This document shows, one piece after another, positions 45,174 through 54,400 of a stretch of DNA of 64,000 nt. This DNA is from Bacillus sp. PAMC26568 (GTDB taxonomy: Bacteria; Bacillota; Bacilli; Bacillales; Bacillaceae): NCBI RefSeq assembly GCF_014235785.1, contig NZ_CP060137.1, forward strand, positions 3,782,001 through 3,846,000, in the 5' to 3' direction. The notes under the pieces are model-generated. The model saw only the letters and a list, made by a program, of their open reading frames with translations, was not told the origin of the DNA and did no database searches. The first letter of the stretch is position 1; the number at the start of each line of letters is the position of its first letter. The position numbers were made by a program, and so were the translations under genes.

Positions 45174-45794
45174 TTACGCGTTCTTCATGATGATAGTTTC
45201 AAGTGTATTCGCAACACCCTGACAGCTATCAGCAATTTCTTCTAGCGTTTCGTAAATCTCTTTATATTGAATGATTTTAATCGGGTCTTTTTCGATTGCA
45301 AATAAATTTTTCACAGCTGTACGCAAGTAATTATCACAGTTTGACTCAAGTTCCTTTAAACGAATAGCATGTGTGCGAATATCGCTTAATTTCTTGTTTG
45401 AAAGCAAGTCAATTGATTTGGCAATTTCGATCGTACACTCATTAATTGTGTCAACGAATTTTACCATGTAGTCAGTTGGTTTTGTTACAGAGTACATTTC
45501 AAACAAGGCTGCGGAATGCTCGATGCCATCCAATACATCGTCCATAATCATCGCAAGCTGAAGAATATCTTCACGTTCGATAGGAGTTATGAAAGCTTTA
45601 TTCAATTCCATGATAATGGTATGAACAAAAGTGTCGCCTTTTGACTCATAATCCTTAATTGTTTCTGAGAACACTTTAAGATCATTGGCATTATTGATTT
45701 TGTAATCAACAAAATACTGCCCTGTTTCTTTTAGATTTTCAGAAATTTGACTTAACATTTCAGAAAACTTATCTTTTCTTCTTTTGATAGCCAT
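45174..45794 (-). CDS. ykaA: DUF47 / PhoU-like protein YkaA, Pit accessory protein
   Basis: All-helical protein of 206 residues, PhoU-like (PF01865), with metal-binding acidic motifs in KDYESKGDTFVHTIIMELNK and LAMIMDDVLDGIEHSA. It is thought to regulate the Pit transporter encoded immediately downstream. It is the first gene of the two-gene operon. The start ATG is preceded by a GGAGG sequence. Confidence 0.9.
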   Translation of the reverse strand: MAIKRRKDKFSEMLSQISENLKETGQYFVDYKINNANDLKVFSETIKDYESKGDTFVHTIIMELNKAFITPIEREDILQLAMIMDDVLDGIEHSAALFEMYSVTKPTDYMVKFVDTINECTIEIAKSIDLLSNKKLSDIRTHAIRLKELESNCDNYLRTAVKNLFAIEKDPIKIIQYKEIYETLEEIADSCQGVANTLETIIMKNA

Positions 45795-45897
45795 TATTAT
45801 TCCTCCAAGGAGCCATATATTTTTTCTTTTTCTCTATATTTGCAACTTAAAAAGTATATACGCTAATGTCGAATCCGAAAAGACTTTGTCGTTAATT

Positions 45898-45914
45898 TTA
45901 ACAATTTCTTTACA
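45898..45914. promoter_or_regulatory. possible PhoP box upstream of ykaA-pit
   Basis: TTAACA and TTTACA occur with an 11-base start-to-start distance, the spacing of PhoP direct repeats in Bacillus. Only two repeats are visible, and they lie on the strand opposite to transcription about 110 bases from the start, so chance is possible. Confidence 0.3.
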
Positions 45915-46144
45915 AACTATTAATATAAGTAAAATATTTCTATGGTATAGAAATCCAATACGAATTTAATTTTCTATTAGATGCCCTTAAATTACTGTTT
46001 TCACCGGTTAATAACTTCAGTAATTATTCATACCGAGCCCCTAGATTAGACCACAAAAAGCAAGCACTTGCATTTACACTTACAAGAGAAAGCACACATT
46101 TTCTTGCTTGGCAGCAGACCTGATTACTATGTTTTTCGCCTTAT

Positions 46145-46234
46145 GATCCAGGACGCTCGGTATACTATCCGCTGGAGCCATTTAATTATCCGGAAACCAG
46201 GAGTTACTATCCGAAATCTGTGTTTTATTATCCG
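46145..46234. repeat. 21-bp phased short-motif array (TATCCG type)
   Basis: TATCCG occurs at 46166, 46187, 46208 and 46229, each exactly 21 bases from the last, with a weaker unit (TGATCC) at 46145, again 21 bases away. The DNA between the motifs is not conserved. The array lies between the start of ykaA and the dctP terminator. It is not coding. Confidence 0.72.
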
Positions 46235-46253
46235 ATCGGAAATAGAAAATCAA

Positions 46254-46283
46254 CAAAAAAAAAGCGGGAATAATCCGCTTTTT
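46254..46283 (-). terminator. terminator of dctP
   Basis: Read leftward, AAAAAGCGG and CCGCTTTTTT form a stem around a short loop followed by more T. Confidence 0.85.
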
Positions 46284-46290
46284 CCAAGTT

Positions 46291-47553
46291 CTACTTTGCA
46301 ATTGAGATTTTTGCCGTCTCCGACTGTTCTGCTGGAGGATGAAACTCATCTTCCATTTTAGATACAACTACTGTTGCCACACCGTTTCCTATCAGATTTG
46401 TAATCGCACGTGCTTCAGACATAAAACGATCGACACCGAGCAGCAGAGCGATTCCTTCAACTGGGATCATCGGGAATGCCGCAAGTGTTGCAGCCAATGT
46501 AATAAATCCTGAACCTGTTACTCCTGCTGCTCCTTTAGAGGTTAACATTAGAATTCCAAGTAAAGTCAGCTGCTGCCAAATACTAAGGTCTATACCATAT
46601 GCTTGCGCAATAAACATCGCGGCCATTGATAAGTAAATGGATGTGCCATCTAAATTAAATGAGTATCCTGTTGGAATGACGAGCCCCACAACTGATTTTG
46701 AACAACCGTATTTCTCCATTTTCTCCATCATTTTCGGCAATGCAGACTCAGATGATGACGTTCCAAGGACAAGCAGGATTTCTTCTTTAATAAATGCGAT
46801 GAATTTTATTATGCTGAATCCATAATATTTTGCAATCGCACCAAGAATTAATATGATAAAAAGGAACATTGTAATATAAACTGATCCCATCAATTTTCCA
46901 AGAGCAACAAGTGAGCCTAAGCCAAATTGTCCAATTGTGTAGGCCATCGCGCCAAAGGCAGCAAATGGTGAAACTTTCATGATCATATTTACAACACCAA
47001 AGAAAATATCTGTGAGCCTTTCAAATAAAACTACAACCGGCTTTGCTTTTTCTCCGATCGCCGCCATTGAGATTCCAAACAAAACAGCAAAGAATAAGAT
47101 CGGGAGCAATTCTCCCCCAGCCATCGCACCTACTACATTTTCAGGAATAATGCTGACGACAAAATCAACAAATCCATGGCTTGTTTCTTCTGCCCCCTTT
47201 GTATATTGTGATACATCTCCGCCTTCAACGGATTCTGTGTTAAAGCCGTCTCCAGGCTTAACAATTCCAACTACAATAATTCCAATGGCAAGTGCAAAGG
47301 TTGTTACAATTTCAAAGTAAAGAAGTGCCTTGCCTCCGATTCGGCCAACCTTCTTCAAATCTCCCATGCTTCCAATTCCAATCACTACCGTAAAAAAGAT
47401 GATTGGCGCAATGACCATTTTGATCATTTTAATAAAGACATCTGCCAAAACCTTCAGTTCAATCCCAAATGCCGGAAACAAAAAGCCAACCGCAATACCT
47501 AAAATAATACCGATGATTACTTGAACAGTCAGATTTTTAAAGTTAATTTTCAT
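46291..47553 (-). CDS. dctP: C4-dicarboxylate (Na+ or H+ symport) transporter DctP/DctA
   Basis: DAACS-family symporter of 420 residues for succinate, fumarate and malate. Signatures are VIPTGYSFNLDGTSIYLSMA, the serine-rich loop LGTSSSESALPKMMEKME and the NLIGNG motif near the C-terminus, with about eight helices and two re-entrant loops. It corresponds to B. subtilis DctP (YdbH). There the gene follows dctB-dctS-dctR; here it points the other way and lies on the far side of an IS element. A cre-like site lies just upstream. Confidence 0.93.
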   Translation of the reverse strand: MKINFKNLTVQVIIGIILGIAVGFLFPAFGIELKVLADVFIKMIKMVIAPIIFFTVVIGIGSMGDLKKVGRIGGKALLYFEIVTTFALAIGIIVVGIVKPGDGFNTESVEGGDVSQYTKGAEETSHGFVDFVVSIIPENVVGAMAGGELLPILFFAVLFGISMAAIGEKAKPVVVLFERLTDIFFGVVNMIMKVSPFAAFGAMAYTIGQFGLGSLVALGKLMGSVYITMFLFIILILGAIAKYYGFSIIKFIAFIKEEILLVLGTSSSESALPKMMEKMEKYGCSKSVVGLVIPTGYSFNLDGTSIYLSMAAMFIAQAYGIDLSIWQQLTLLGILMLTSKGAAGVTGSGFITLAATLAAFPMIPVEGIALLLGVDRFMSEARAITNLIGNGVATVVVSKMEDEFHPPAEQSETAKISIAK

Positions 47554-47573
47554 GATATCCTCCGTTCTATTAT

Positions 47574-47587
47574 TGATAACGCTTACA
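47574..47587. promoter_or_regulatory. cre-like site upstream of dctP
   Basis: TGATAACGCTTACA differs from the cre consensus at one position and lies about 20 bases before the dctP start. CcpA repression of dicarboxylate uptake is plausible; a DctR site was not recognised. Confidence 0.5.
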
Positions 47588-47864
47588 AGAATATCTTCAT
47601 ATTAACTGATAATTTAGAAATCACGATTGTTTTGGTAATAATGGTCTTTTTGTTCTTTTTGGTCATCACCTAAACGAAGGGTAAAATTCCCTGCTCCGAT
47701 TCAAGACGTATTGTGGTTGATATCCTCGATATTTGGGGCCAACCCTCCGGCTTGACCCCCTATTTTTTAGACACAAACTTTGTTTTTTTCTTTCTATCTT
47801 AGTTTTTCATTTTTTTGTTTCACATCTTCAGTTTGAACACATGCTGATGATGTGAAATCCTGTT

Positions 47865-48740
47865 TTATAAGCTTACTGCCATATCTTTTGGATACCCACT
47901 ATCTTTATAAAGCTTATGAAACTTTTTTGGTGTCAGGTAGTTTAAGCTACCATGAAATCTTCGATTATTATAAAAGTCCATAAACTCATCGATCCTGTAA
48001 TAGGCTTCCTCGAAACACTCAAACGTGTACCTCTTGTAACACTCTCGCTCAATGATACTGTGGAACGATTCAATATATGCGTTTAGATCAGGCGTCTTAG
48101 GTGGTATGCGTTCATGATAGACTTTATTCGTCTCACAGAACTTTCCGAACACCTCACTGACGAACTGAGGACCGTTGTCGCTTCTAATAATGATACTTGT
48201 TCCTTCTTCATCTTCAGGGATTATGACCTGGCGTCTGATTAATGCTTCTTGAACCATTCCTGTAATGGCTTTAGCCTTACATGTCGAGCCTTTATAATAG
48301 CCCACTATACAACGGTCAAACACATCAATGGCACTGGCTAGAAAGAAGAATCGCCCACTATTTTCGATTGTTCCATATTTAATATCAACTTGCCATAACT
48401 GGTTAGGTTCAGTCACCACATGCTGTTTTGCCAGCCTTTTTGGGTAACGGGACTTAAATCTTCGTGGCAGTAATATATCTAACTTTCCGCATAGCCGATG
48501 AACCTTTTTAGGGTTAATAACCAGGTTGTGTTTTACGCGTAAATAATGAGTTAATTTCTTATATCCGTATATGCCTTCTTCTCCTTCAATGGCTTCCATT
48601 AGATACTCTTCAATCTGTTCATCTGGAACCATTTCATAAGACGTATTATACGAATATCCTGGAACAGGACGACCTACTTTTTCCGTCTTTTCTTCCTTAT
48701 CCTTCTGATGATAATAATGCAAAGATCGCTGCACCCCCAC
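47865..48740 (-). CDS. IS3-family transposase OrfB
   Basis: Integrase-core transposase of at least 291 residues. The DDE triad is complete: Asp in WQVDIKYGTI, Asp in IIRSDNGPQF and Glu in NAYIESFHSI. The HTH_21 region EEGIYGYKKLTHYL precedes it. The frame is open upstream of the apparent GTG start to 48820, where a run of eight A and a C on the coding strand (48821-48829) gives the slippery heptamer A-AAA-AAC. A -1 shift there would fuse it to OrfA. Confidence 0.88.
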   Translation of the reverse strand: MGVQRSLHYYHQKDKEEKTEKVGRPVPGYSYNTSYEMVPDEQIEEYLMEAIEGEEGIYGYKKLTHYLRVKHNLVINPKKVHRLCGKLDILLPRRFKSRYPKRLAKQHVVTEPNQLWQVDIKYGTIENSGRFFFLASAIDVFDRCIVGYYKGSTCKAKAITGMVQEALIRRQVIIPEDEEGTSIIIRSDNGPQFVSEVFGKFCETNKVYHERIPPKTPDLNAYIESFHSIIERECYKRYTFECFEEAYYRIDEFMDFYNNRRFHGSLNYLTPKKFHKLYKDSGYPKDMAVSL

Positions 48741-48817
48741 AGCCTTTAAAACGGCTTTTACTGAAAATCCTTCTTTTAACCATAGCTGAGCTTCTTTTAA
48801 GCGGTCCTGTGTCGAAA

Positions 48818-49120
48818 TCAGTTTTTTTTAAGAAGATTCTTTAACATCGCCACTTCTAGCTCTTTTTCACCAAGGAGTTTCATTACCTGTTCATATTTTT
48901 CCATTAATTCATCCTTAGATGGATGATCAGAAAGGGGGGTAACATCATCTTTTTCCATTGCTTCCTGGACCTCATCTTGGTAGATTTTCATCCAGCTTCT
49001 TAAAGTATCCGAAGAAATACCAGCCTTCCTGGCAATAGAAGCTAAGTTCCCCGTTTCAAGTGCCATCCGAACGTATTTCTTTTTTACATCTTCAATAACA
49101 TCTATCTTCTTTTTGGCCAT
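48818..49120 (-). CDS. IS3-family transposase OrfA
   Basis: HTH protein of 100 residues (ETGNLASIARKAGISSDTLR) with a C-terminal coiled coil (LLGEKELEVAMLKNLLKKN). Its last codons contain the slippery A-rich stretch used for -1 frameshifting into orfB. On its own it would bind the IS ends or act as a regulator. Confidence 0.86.
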   Translation of the reverse strand: MAKKKIDVIEDVKKKYVRMALETGNLASIARKAGISSDTLRSWMKIYQDEVQEAMEKDDVTPLSDHPSKDELMEKYEQVMKLLGEKELEVAMLKNLLKKN

Positions 49121-49189
49121 ATCCCTTTCCTCCCCATTTGATAACCTATATCCATTTTAAATCATATAGGTTTCGTGTCCAAATGAATA

Positions 49190-49290
49190 AGGGGGCCAAA
49201 AAGGATATCCTCAATATTCCGGCCAACTCTCAACTTTTTCCGGCCGATAACCTCAATATTCCGGCCAACTCTCGAACTTCTTCCGGCCAA
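49190..49290. repeat. 21-bp phased TTCCGGCCAA array next to the IS3 element
   Basis: TTCCGGCCRA begins at 49217, 49238, 49259 and 49281, steps of 21, 21 and 22 bases, with a partial unit (GGCCAA at 49194). The first and third units share the longer context CCTCAATATTCCGGCCAACT. The array lies at the right end of the IS, and a related unit lies at its left end (47720-47745). The same decamer forms the array at 62237. Confidence 0.75.
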
Positions 49291-49376
49291 ATTCTGAAAA
49301 CAGTTCGATTAACCCTGTCATGTACTTATCAGAAGTCTATTAATCTGTTTGCACTCACAGCTTGTTTTCATTAGGA

Positions 49377-49412
49377 CAAAAACGAAAAGCTGCCGCATCT
49401 TGTGCAGCAGCC
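49377..49412 (-). terminator. terminator of dctB
   Basis: Read leftward, GCTGCTGCA and TGCGGCAGC pair with one mismatch around a short loop, followed by TTTTCGTTTTT. Confidence 0.72.
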
Positions 49413-49416
49413 CGTT

Positions 49417-50457
49417 CTATTGCAGATTTTGAATATCTTTAATCCAAGTATCACCGTATTTAGCAGCATATGTTTCATAGAGAGGCATAAAAACCTTTCT
49501 CCATTTCTCTTTTTCTTTTTCATTCAGCTCATATATTTTCATGTTCGAGGTTTCTTTCATTCTGCTGAATTGAGTGTCATTCATCTCTTTTGATTCATGC
49601 AGCATCCAGATAGTTGTTTCATCCATTGCTTCTTGAATATGAGTTTGCAGTTCAGGTTCTAATGAATTCCAAAATTCTTCATTCATTAAGACAGAATACC
49701 CCAAATAGCCGTGATTTGAAACAGTCATATCCTTTTGCAGACGATAAAATCCTTTTGAGTAGATATTTGAAATCGTGTTTTCCTGCCCGTCAAATTCATT
49801 TCCCTCCAAAGCAATGTAAACATCATTGAATTCTGCAGCTTTTGGAATCGCATGCAGCAATTCAAATTGCTTTGCGATTAAATCACTGGGCATGATTCTA
49901 AAACGCTGGCCAGAAAAGTCCTCAGGTGCAATCAATGCACCATTGCTGCTCGTCATTTGCTTGAAGCCATTCCCCCATAAAGCGAGGCCCTTTATGTTTT
50001 CTTTTTCTAATTTGCTTAATAATCGTTCCCCGACTTCACCTGTATAAACATTCTTCACATGCTCCACATCTCGGAAAATAAAAGGCAAATCAAGCACCTG
50101 CCATTCAGGGATGACCTCTGTCATTTTTGAATAAGAAGGCGCAATCATTTGAACATCGCCGCGTTTTAGTGCCTTAAGCTCTTTTTCATCCGAATACAGA
50201 ATCTCATTCGGAAAAACCTCAACTTTTATTTTCCCATCTGTCCTGTCTGCAATGATTTCGGCAAATTTTTCGGCAGCTAACCCTTTCGGCGTATTTTCAG
50301 CAACTACATGGCTGAACTTAATCACGATTTGATCGTTTAATCCTTGCTGTTCATCATCGTCTTCTATTTCAGACATAGGATCATGCGAAAATACTGCAAT
50401 TATTAATAGCACAGTTAATAGACTTGAGCTAATGAACCATTTCATTTTTTTCACCAT
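49417..50457 (-). CDS. dctB: dicarboxylate-binding protein DctB (TRAP DctP fold)
   Basis: Extracytoplasmic binding protein of 346 residues with an N-terminal signal/anchor (about 5-24) and the TRAP solute-binding fold (IKFSHVVAENTPKGLAAEKF, GRFRIMPSD-like FSGQRFRIMPSD). In B. subtilis, DctB assists the DctS kinase in sensing C4-dicarboxylates; no TRAP membrane subunits are present here, which fits that sensory role. It is divergent from dctS. The first ATG is at 50457; an in-frame ATG at 50445 is also possible. Confidence 0.87.
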   Translation of the reverse strand: MVKKMKWFISSSLLTVLLIIAVFSHDPMSEIEDDDEQQGLNDQIVIKFSHVVAENTPKGLAAEKFAEIIADRTDGKIKVEVFPNEILYSDEKELKALKRGDVQMIAPSYSKMTEVIPEWQVLDLPFIFRDVEHVKNVYTGEVGERLLSKLEKENIKGLALWGNGFKQMTSSNGALIAPEDFSGQRFRIMPSDLIAKQFELLHAIPKAAEFNDVYIALEGNEFDGQENTISNIYSKGFYRLQKDMTVSNHGYLGYSVLMNEEFWNSLEPELQTHIQEAMDETTIWMLHESKEMNDTQFSRMKETSNMKIYELNEKEKEKWRKVFMPLYETYAAKYGDTWIKDIQNLQ

Positions 50458-50552
50458 TTCAATCAGTTTTTTAGTAGATTCATTGTATCATGACATTTTA
50501 ATGCATGTTACAATGAAAGATATTTTATTCTTCAGAATAATGAGGAACCTAT

Positions 50553-52130
50553 ATGAACCGCATCTCAATCTTATGGAAAATTGCAGGTTTGATCTTTTTT
50601 ATATTAGGCTTTTCTCTTTTTCTCGCAGGAATTGTTTTAATAGGCAATTTTATCAGCGGAAAAGAAGAGGAATTAACGGCACGCTCTTTCGTTACATCAC
50701 AAACAGTCGCCGAACTTCCGGAAGTGAAAGAGGCGCTGGACCACAATAAAAACGACCTGAACAAGGTTGTAGACCGAATAAGAACCATTAACAATGCGGC
50801 TTACATCGTTGTTTTGAACATGAACCGGGAAAGATTGACACACCCAGTCAATGAAATGATCGGAATACGTTCCAAGGGAAGCGATGAAGGACCAGCCTTT
50901 GCTGAACACTCTTATACATCAAAGGCTAATGGAGAAAACGGAAACGTCATGCGTGCATTTGTACCCGTCATGAATGATGACCACGAGCAAATCGGAGTCG
51001 TGCTTACCGGATATAAAATACCAACCTTTCTTGAAGTCCTGTACAGTCTTTCATTTGAGATTTTCATAACATCCAGTCTGTCGCTGCTATTTGGAGGCTG
51101 GGGCGCCTGGATACTGGCACGGCAGATTAAAAGGCAAATGTTTCAGCTTGAACCCCATGAAATCGCAAGACTGCTTGTTGAGCGTACCGAAACGTTTAAT
51201 GCCATGCACGAAGGTGTAATTGCGATTGATACGAATGAAAAAATAACCATTTTTAATAAAAAAGCCATGAATATGATGCAAATTGAAGGTGAGGTTATTG
51301 GGAAGTCCATTAGAGAAGTTATTCCTGATACTGCCTTGCCTGAAATTCTTCAGCTCGACCGCGCCATTTACAGCAAAGAACTTAACGTGAGGAATTTAAA
51401 CATATTAAGCAACCGGGTTCCAATTAAAGTGAAAAATCGGACTGTCGGGGCAGTTGCTATTTTTCAAGACCGGACTGAAGTGAAAAAAATGGCTGAGGAA
51501 CTGACCGGAGTACGCGCCTTTGTAAACGCTTTACGTGTGCAAAATCATGAATACAATAATAAGCTTCATACGATTGCAGGCCTTATTCAGCTTGGCAATC
51601 ATGAAAAAGCGCTTCAGTACGTTTTTCAGTCAACTGAAGAACAAGAAGAATTCATTCAATTTTTAAGTAAAAACATACATGATGAAAGCATTGCAGGTTT
51701 GCTCCTTAGTAAAATCCGGCGCGGAAAAGAATTAGGAATCACCGTTGATATAGACCGCAACAGCAAATTTCTTACGTTCCCTAAAAAGCTTGATCATCAT
51801 GACTTTGTTCTCATCCTTGGAAACTTAATTGAAAATGCTTTTGATTCTTTCAAAAACCATACTGGCCCAAATCAGCATATTTTCATAAGTATTGAACAGG
51901 ATGCGGAGATTTTAACGATATTGGTTGAAGATAATGGCTGCGGAATAAAAGAATCCGATTGCATGCGAATTTTTGAACATGGCTTCTCTACGAAGGGAGG
52001 ACATGAACGCGGAATCGGATTATATTTAGTAAACCAATTAATCCAGCAGGCAAACGGCTCGATTTCAGTTGATTCTGAAGCAGGTGCCGGAACAAGCTTT
52101 ACGATTACTTTTTTTAAGGAGGAGATATGA
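50553..52130 (+). CDS. dctS: C4-dicarboxylate sensor histidine kinase DctS
   Basis: CitA/DcuS-type membrane kinase of 525 residues. It has a membrane helix (about 10-32), an extracytoplasmic PAS-like sensor (33-160), a second helix (about 163-187), a cytoplasmic PAS domain (about 215-305), a Spo0B-type phosphoacceptor His332 (LRVQNHEYNNKLHTI) and a HATPase domain (ENAFDSF, EDNGCGI, KGGHERGIGLYLV). It is coupled to dctR by a 4-base overlap and divergent from dctB. Expected signal: succinate, fumarate or malate. Confidence 0.92.
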   Translation: MNRISILWKIAGLIFFILGFSLFLAGIVLIGNFISGKEEELTARSFVTSQTVAELPEVKEALDHNKNDLNKVVDRIRTINNAAYIVVLNMNRERLTHPVNEMIGIRSKGSDEGPAFAEHSYTSKANGENGNVMRAFVPVMNDDHEQIGVVLTGYKIPTFLEVLYSLSFEIFITSSLSLLFGGWGAWILARQIKRQMFQLEPHEIARLLVERTETFNAMHEGVIAIDTNEKITIFNKKAMNMMQIEGEVIGKSIREVIPDTALPEILQLDRAIYSKELNVRNLNILSNRVPIKVKNRTVGAVAIFQDRTEVKKMAEELTGVRAFVNALRVQNHEYNNKLHTIAGLIQLGNHEKALQYVFQSTEEQEEFIQFLSKNIHDESIAGLLLSKIRRGKELGITVDIDRNSKFLTFPKKLDHHDFVLILGNLIENAFDSFKNHTGPNQHIFISIEQDAEILTILVEDNGCGIKESDCMRIFEHGFSTKGGHERGIGLYLVNQLIQQANGSISVDSEAGAGTSFTITFFKEEI

Positions 52131-52819
52131 TGTCAATTCATCCAGTATCCGTGCTTCTTATCGAAGATGACTTGATGGTTCAGGAAGTGAACCGGGGGTT
52201 TATAGAAAAGATTGACGGTTTCGAAGTAATTGGAATCGCAGCAAATGGGGTAGATGGCTTAAATATGGTGAGAGAGCTTGCACCTGATCTGATTCTCATC
52301 GATATGTATATGCCGAAAATGAATGGGCTTGAGACGATTCAGGCTATTCGGGCTGAGGGTCATTCTTCTGATATTATAGCAATAACGGCTGCAAGTGATA
52401 TGGAAACGGTTCGAAATGTTTTACTGCATGGAGCAGCCGATTATTTAATGAAGCCATTCAAATTCGAACGGCTGAAACAATCATTGGAAAACTATTCAGC
52501 ATACCGCAGCAAACTTAAGGATAAATCACAGCTCACCCAAAAAGAACTTGATACAATCCGTTTTTCCAAAGAGGAACCAAAAGAAAAAAAAGAACTCCCA
52601 AAAGGATTGCACGAGGTGACACTTACTAAAATCCTTTCCTTCCTCTCAGATCAGCCTGAAGCTGTTTCTGCAGAAGATGTCGCTCTAAACGTAGGGATAG
52701 CGAGAGTCACTGCCAGAAGATATCTGGAACATCTTGAAAGAGATGGCCAATTAGAAATCGATATTCAATATGGCGGAGTAGGCAGACCTGTTAACAGATA
52801 TCTTATTTGCGGAAAATAA
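52127..52819 (+). CDS. dctR: C4-dicarboxylate response regulator DctR
   Basis: CitB-family response regulator of 230 residues. The receiver domain (1-125) has phosphoacceptor Asp59 (LILIDMYMP). The C-terminal helix-turn-helix (about 170-225) includes VALNVGIARVTARRYLEHLE. It should activate dctP when phosphorylated by DctS. The start overlaps the end of dctS, behind AAGGAGGAG. It is convergent with the MFS gene; I see no clear terminator between them. Confidence 0.92.
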   Translation: MMSIHPVSVLLIEDDLMVQEVNRGFIEKIDGFEVIGIAANGVDGLNMVRELAPDLILIDMYMPKMNGLETIQAIRAEGHSSDIIAITAASDMETVRNVLLHGAADYLMKPFKFERLKQSLENYSAYRSKLKDKSQLTQKELDTIRFSKEEPKEKKELPKGLHEVTLTKILSFLSDQPEAVSAEDVALNVGIARVTARRYLEHLERDGQLEIDIQYGGVGRPVNRYLICGK

Positions 52820-52822
52820 TGA

Positions 52823-54142
52823 TTAGGTCTGCTTCCCTTCTTGGTTTTCATTCAGTTCAATTTGCCTGATATCACCCAGTACCACGATGTAAAAAAACAA
52901 TCCAATAACTAAAACCACAGCTGCAATGATAAATGCTAAATCAAATGATCCTGTGACATCCACAATATACCCTGTTAATAGAGCTGCAATAATGCCGCCA
53001 AACAAGTTGTTCGCAAAATTTACGATTGAACTCATAATTGCCGTTGTGCCTGGCGGTGCAATTAAAGCAGAAATGGTCCATCCAACAGGAGCTGTTGCTG
53101 AGATGCCAGCCAGACCAATCGAAATGAATACAATTGACAGCACAGCATCTTCCGTAAAAATAGAGCCTATGAACGTTAACCCGATTGTCATTCCAAACAG
53201 AATGACATAACGGTACACCTTTGTTTTTTCATGTCCTTTCCCAATTAGATAATCGACAAGCCATCCTCCTACAAAAATACCGACAAGTGCCGCAATAAGC
53301 CACGGAATTGCGGTATACAATCCAGATTGCAGCAAGTCTAATTCGAATTCCGTTTTAAAAAAGGTAGGAAGCCACGTCAACAGCAGATTAAATGTGTACC
53401 CGTAACCAGTAAACCCAATGGTTAGCCCCCATACCTTTCTATTCAAGAAAAGCTGTTTCAGCATATTCTTCGTATCATATGGATGCGGATGTGTTGTACC
53501 TGCACCGTATGCCTGTAAATAATTAATTTCCTCATCTGAAATTCTTTTATGCCGTTCAGGCTCATCATAATATCTCCAAAATACAATCGTAAAGATGACA
53601 TTTAGCACTCCGATTGCAAAAATGGCAGTTCTCCAATCAAACACAGTTATCATAATCGCGACAAGCGGTGCTCCAATCACATTTGAAAGCTTCGCAGATG
53701 AATCAAACAGCGCATTTGCCAGACCGCGTTCATGATTTGGAAACCAATTCGCCGTCGCTTTGGATGCAGCTGGGAAAGCAGATGCACTTGCAGCACCTGT
53801 CATGAGCCTTAATGCATATAAAAACAGCTTTCCATGAACAAATGCAAACAGAAGAGACAACACACTCCAAATCACCATACTGATTCTAGTGATCCATCCG
53901 ACTCCCCACCTGTCAAGCAGCCCGCCAATCGGCAGCTGCATAAACGTGTAGGAATATGTATAAATGGAAAAAACAAGCCCTAATTCAAATGCGCTAAGCT
54001 CAAAGCTTTTCTGTACTTCTGGCGCCGCAACCGAAATCGCAACCCGATCAAAATAATTTAAAATAATCACACTGCAAAGCAAAGCTGAAATGCTCCAGCG
54101 GGTATTTTTGCCGCGAGGACGTTTAATTTGCTCGTTTCCCAT
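52823..54142 (-). CDS. MFS transporter, anion:cation symporter family
   Basis: Twelve-helix transporter of about 439 residues, similar to ACS-family carriers for hexuronates, glucarate or related organic anions (ALLCSVIILNYFDRVAISVAAP, GGLLDRWGVGW, ASKATANWFPNHERGLAN). The ATG at 54142 begins a typical charged N-terminus; upstream in-frame codons to 54208 are not convincing and the ribosome site GGAGAGG is 13 bases away. The substrate is unknown; no sugar-acid catabolic gene is adjacent. Confidence 0.86.
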   Translation of the reverse strand: MGNEQIKRPRGKNTRWSISALLCSVIILNYFDRVAISVAAPEVQKSFELSAFELGLVFSIYTYSYTFMQLPIGGLLDRWGVGWITRISMVIWSVLSLLFAFVHGKLFLYALRLMTGAASASAFPAASKATANWFPNHERGLANALFDSSAKLSNVIGAPLVAIMITVFDWRTAIFAIGVLNVIFTIVFWRYYDEPERHKRISDEEINYLQAYGAGTTHPHPYDTKNMLKQLFLNRKVWGLTIGFTGYGYTFNLLLTWLPTFFKTEFELDLLQSGLYTAIPWLIAALVGIFVGGWLVDYLIGKGHEKTKVYRYVILFGMTIGLTFIGSIFTEDAVLSIVFISIGLAGISATAPVGWTISALIAPPGTTAIMSSIVNFANNLFGGIIAALLTGYIVDVTGSFDLAFIIAAVVLVIGLFFYIVVLGDIRQIELNENQEGKQT

Positions 54143-54400
54143 AGGCTGTGAACATCCTCTCCATAGGTTATATTGGTATGTTTCACCTAATGGGAGAATT
54201 AAACACACAATTGATTTTTGTTTTACATACTAAAATGAAGCATCCATGAGATAAAAGGCGAAATACCTTTATTTATTCGCTTACTTACTGTTACCTAAAA
54301 AAGTAAAAACATGTTATAATCCCTTTCGTTACCTACGGTCCCGACTTTCATGAGAGTTGAAAGTCAAAAACACATAATAATGATTAAGAGAGGTGCAGAC

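Larger units (their letters stand above)
47756..49195 (-). mobile_element. IS3-family insertion sequence
   Basis: About 1440 bp with imperfect inverted ends (left CCCCCTATTTTTTAGACACA; right, read inward, CCCCCTTATTCATTTGGACA). It has orfA and orfB in a -1 arrangement. Both sequences outside the ends contain GATATCCTC followed by an AT-rich stretch and GGCCAAC, so the element appears to sit inside the 21-bp array at 49190-49290. It separates dctP from dctB-dctS-dctR. No clear target duplication is seen. Confidence 0.85.

Noticed and set aside
46068-46361. 97-codon open frame on the + strand beside dctP
   Set aside because: It is created by the TATCCG array (21-base period) and runs antisense into dctP; no start signal.
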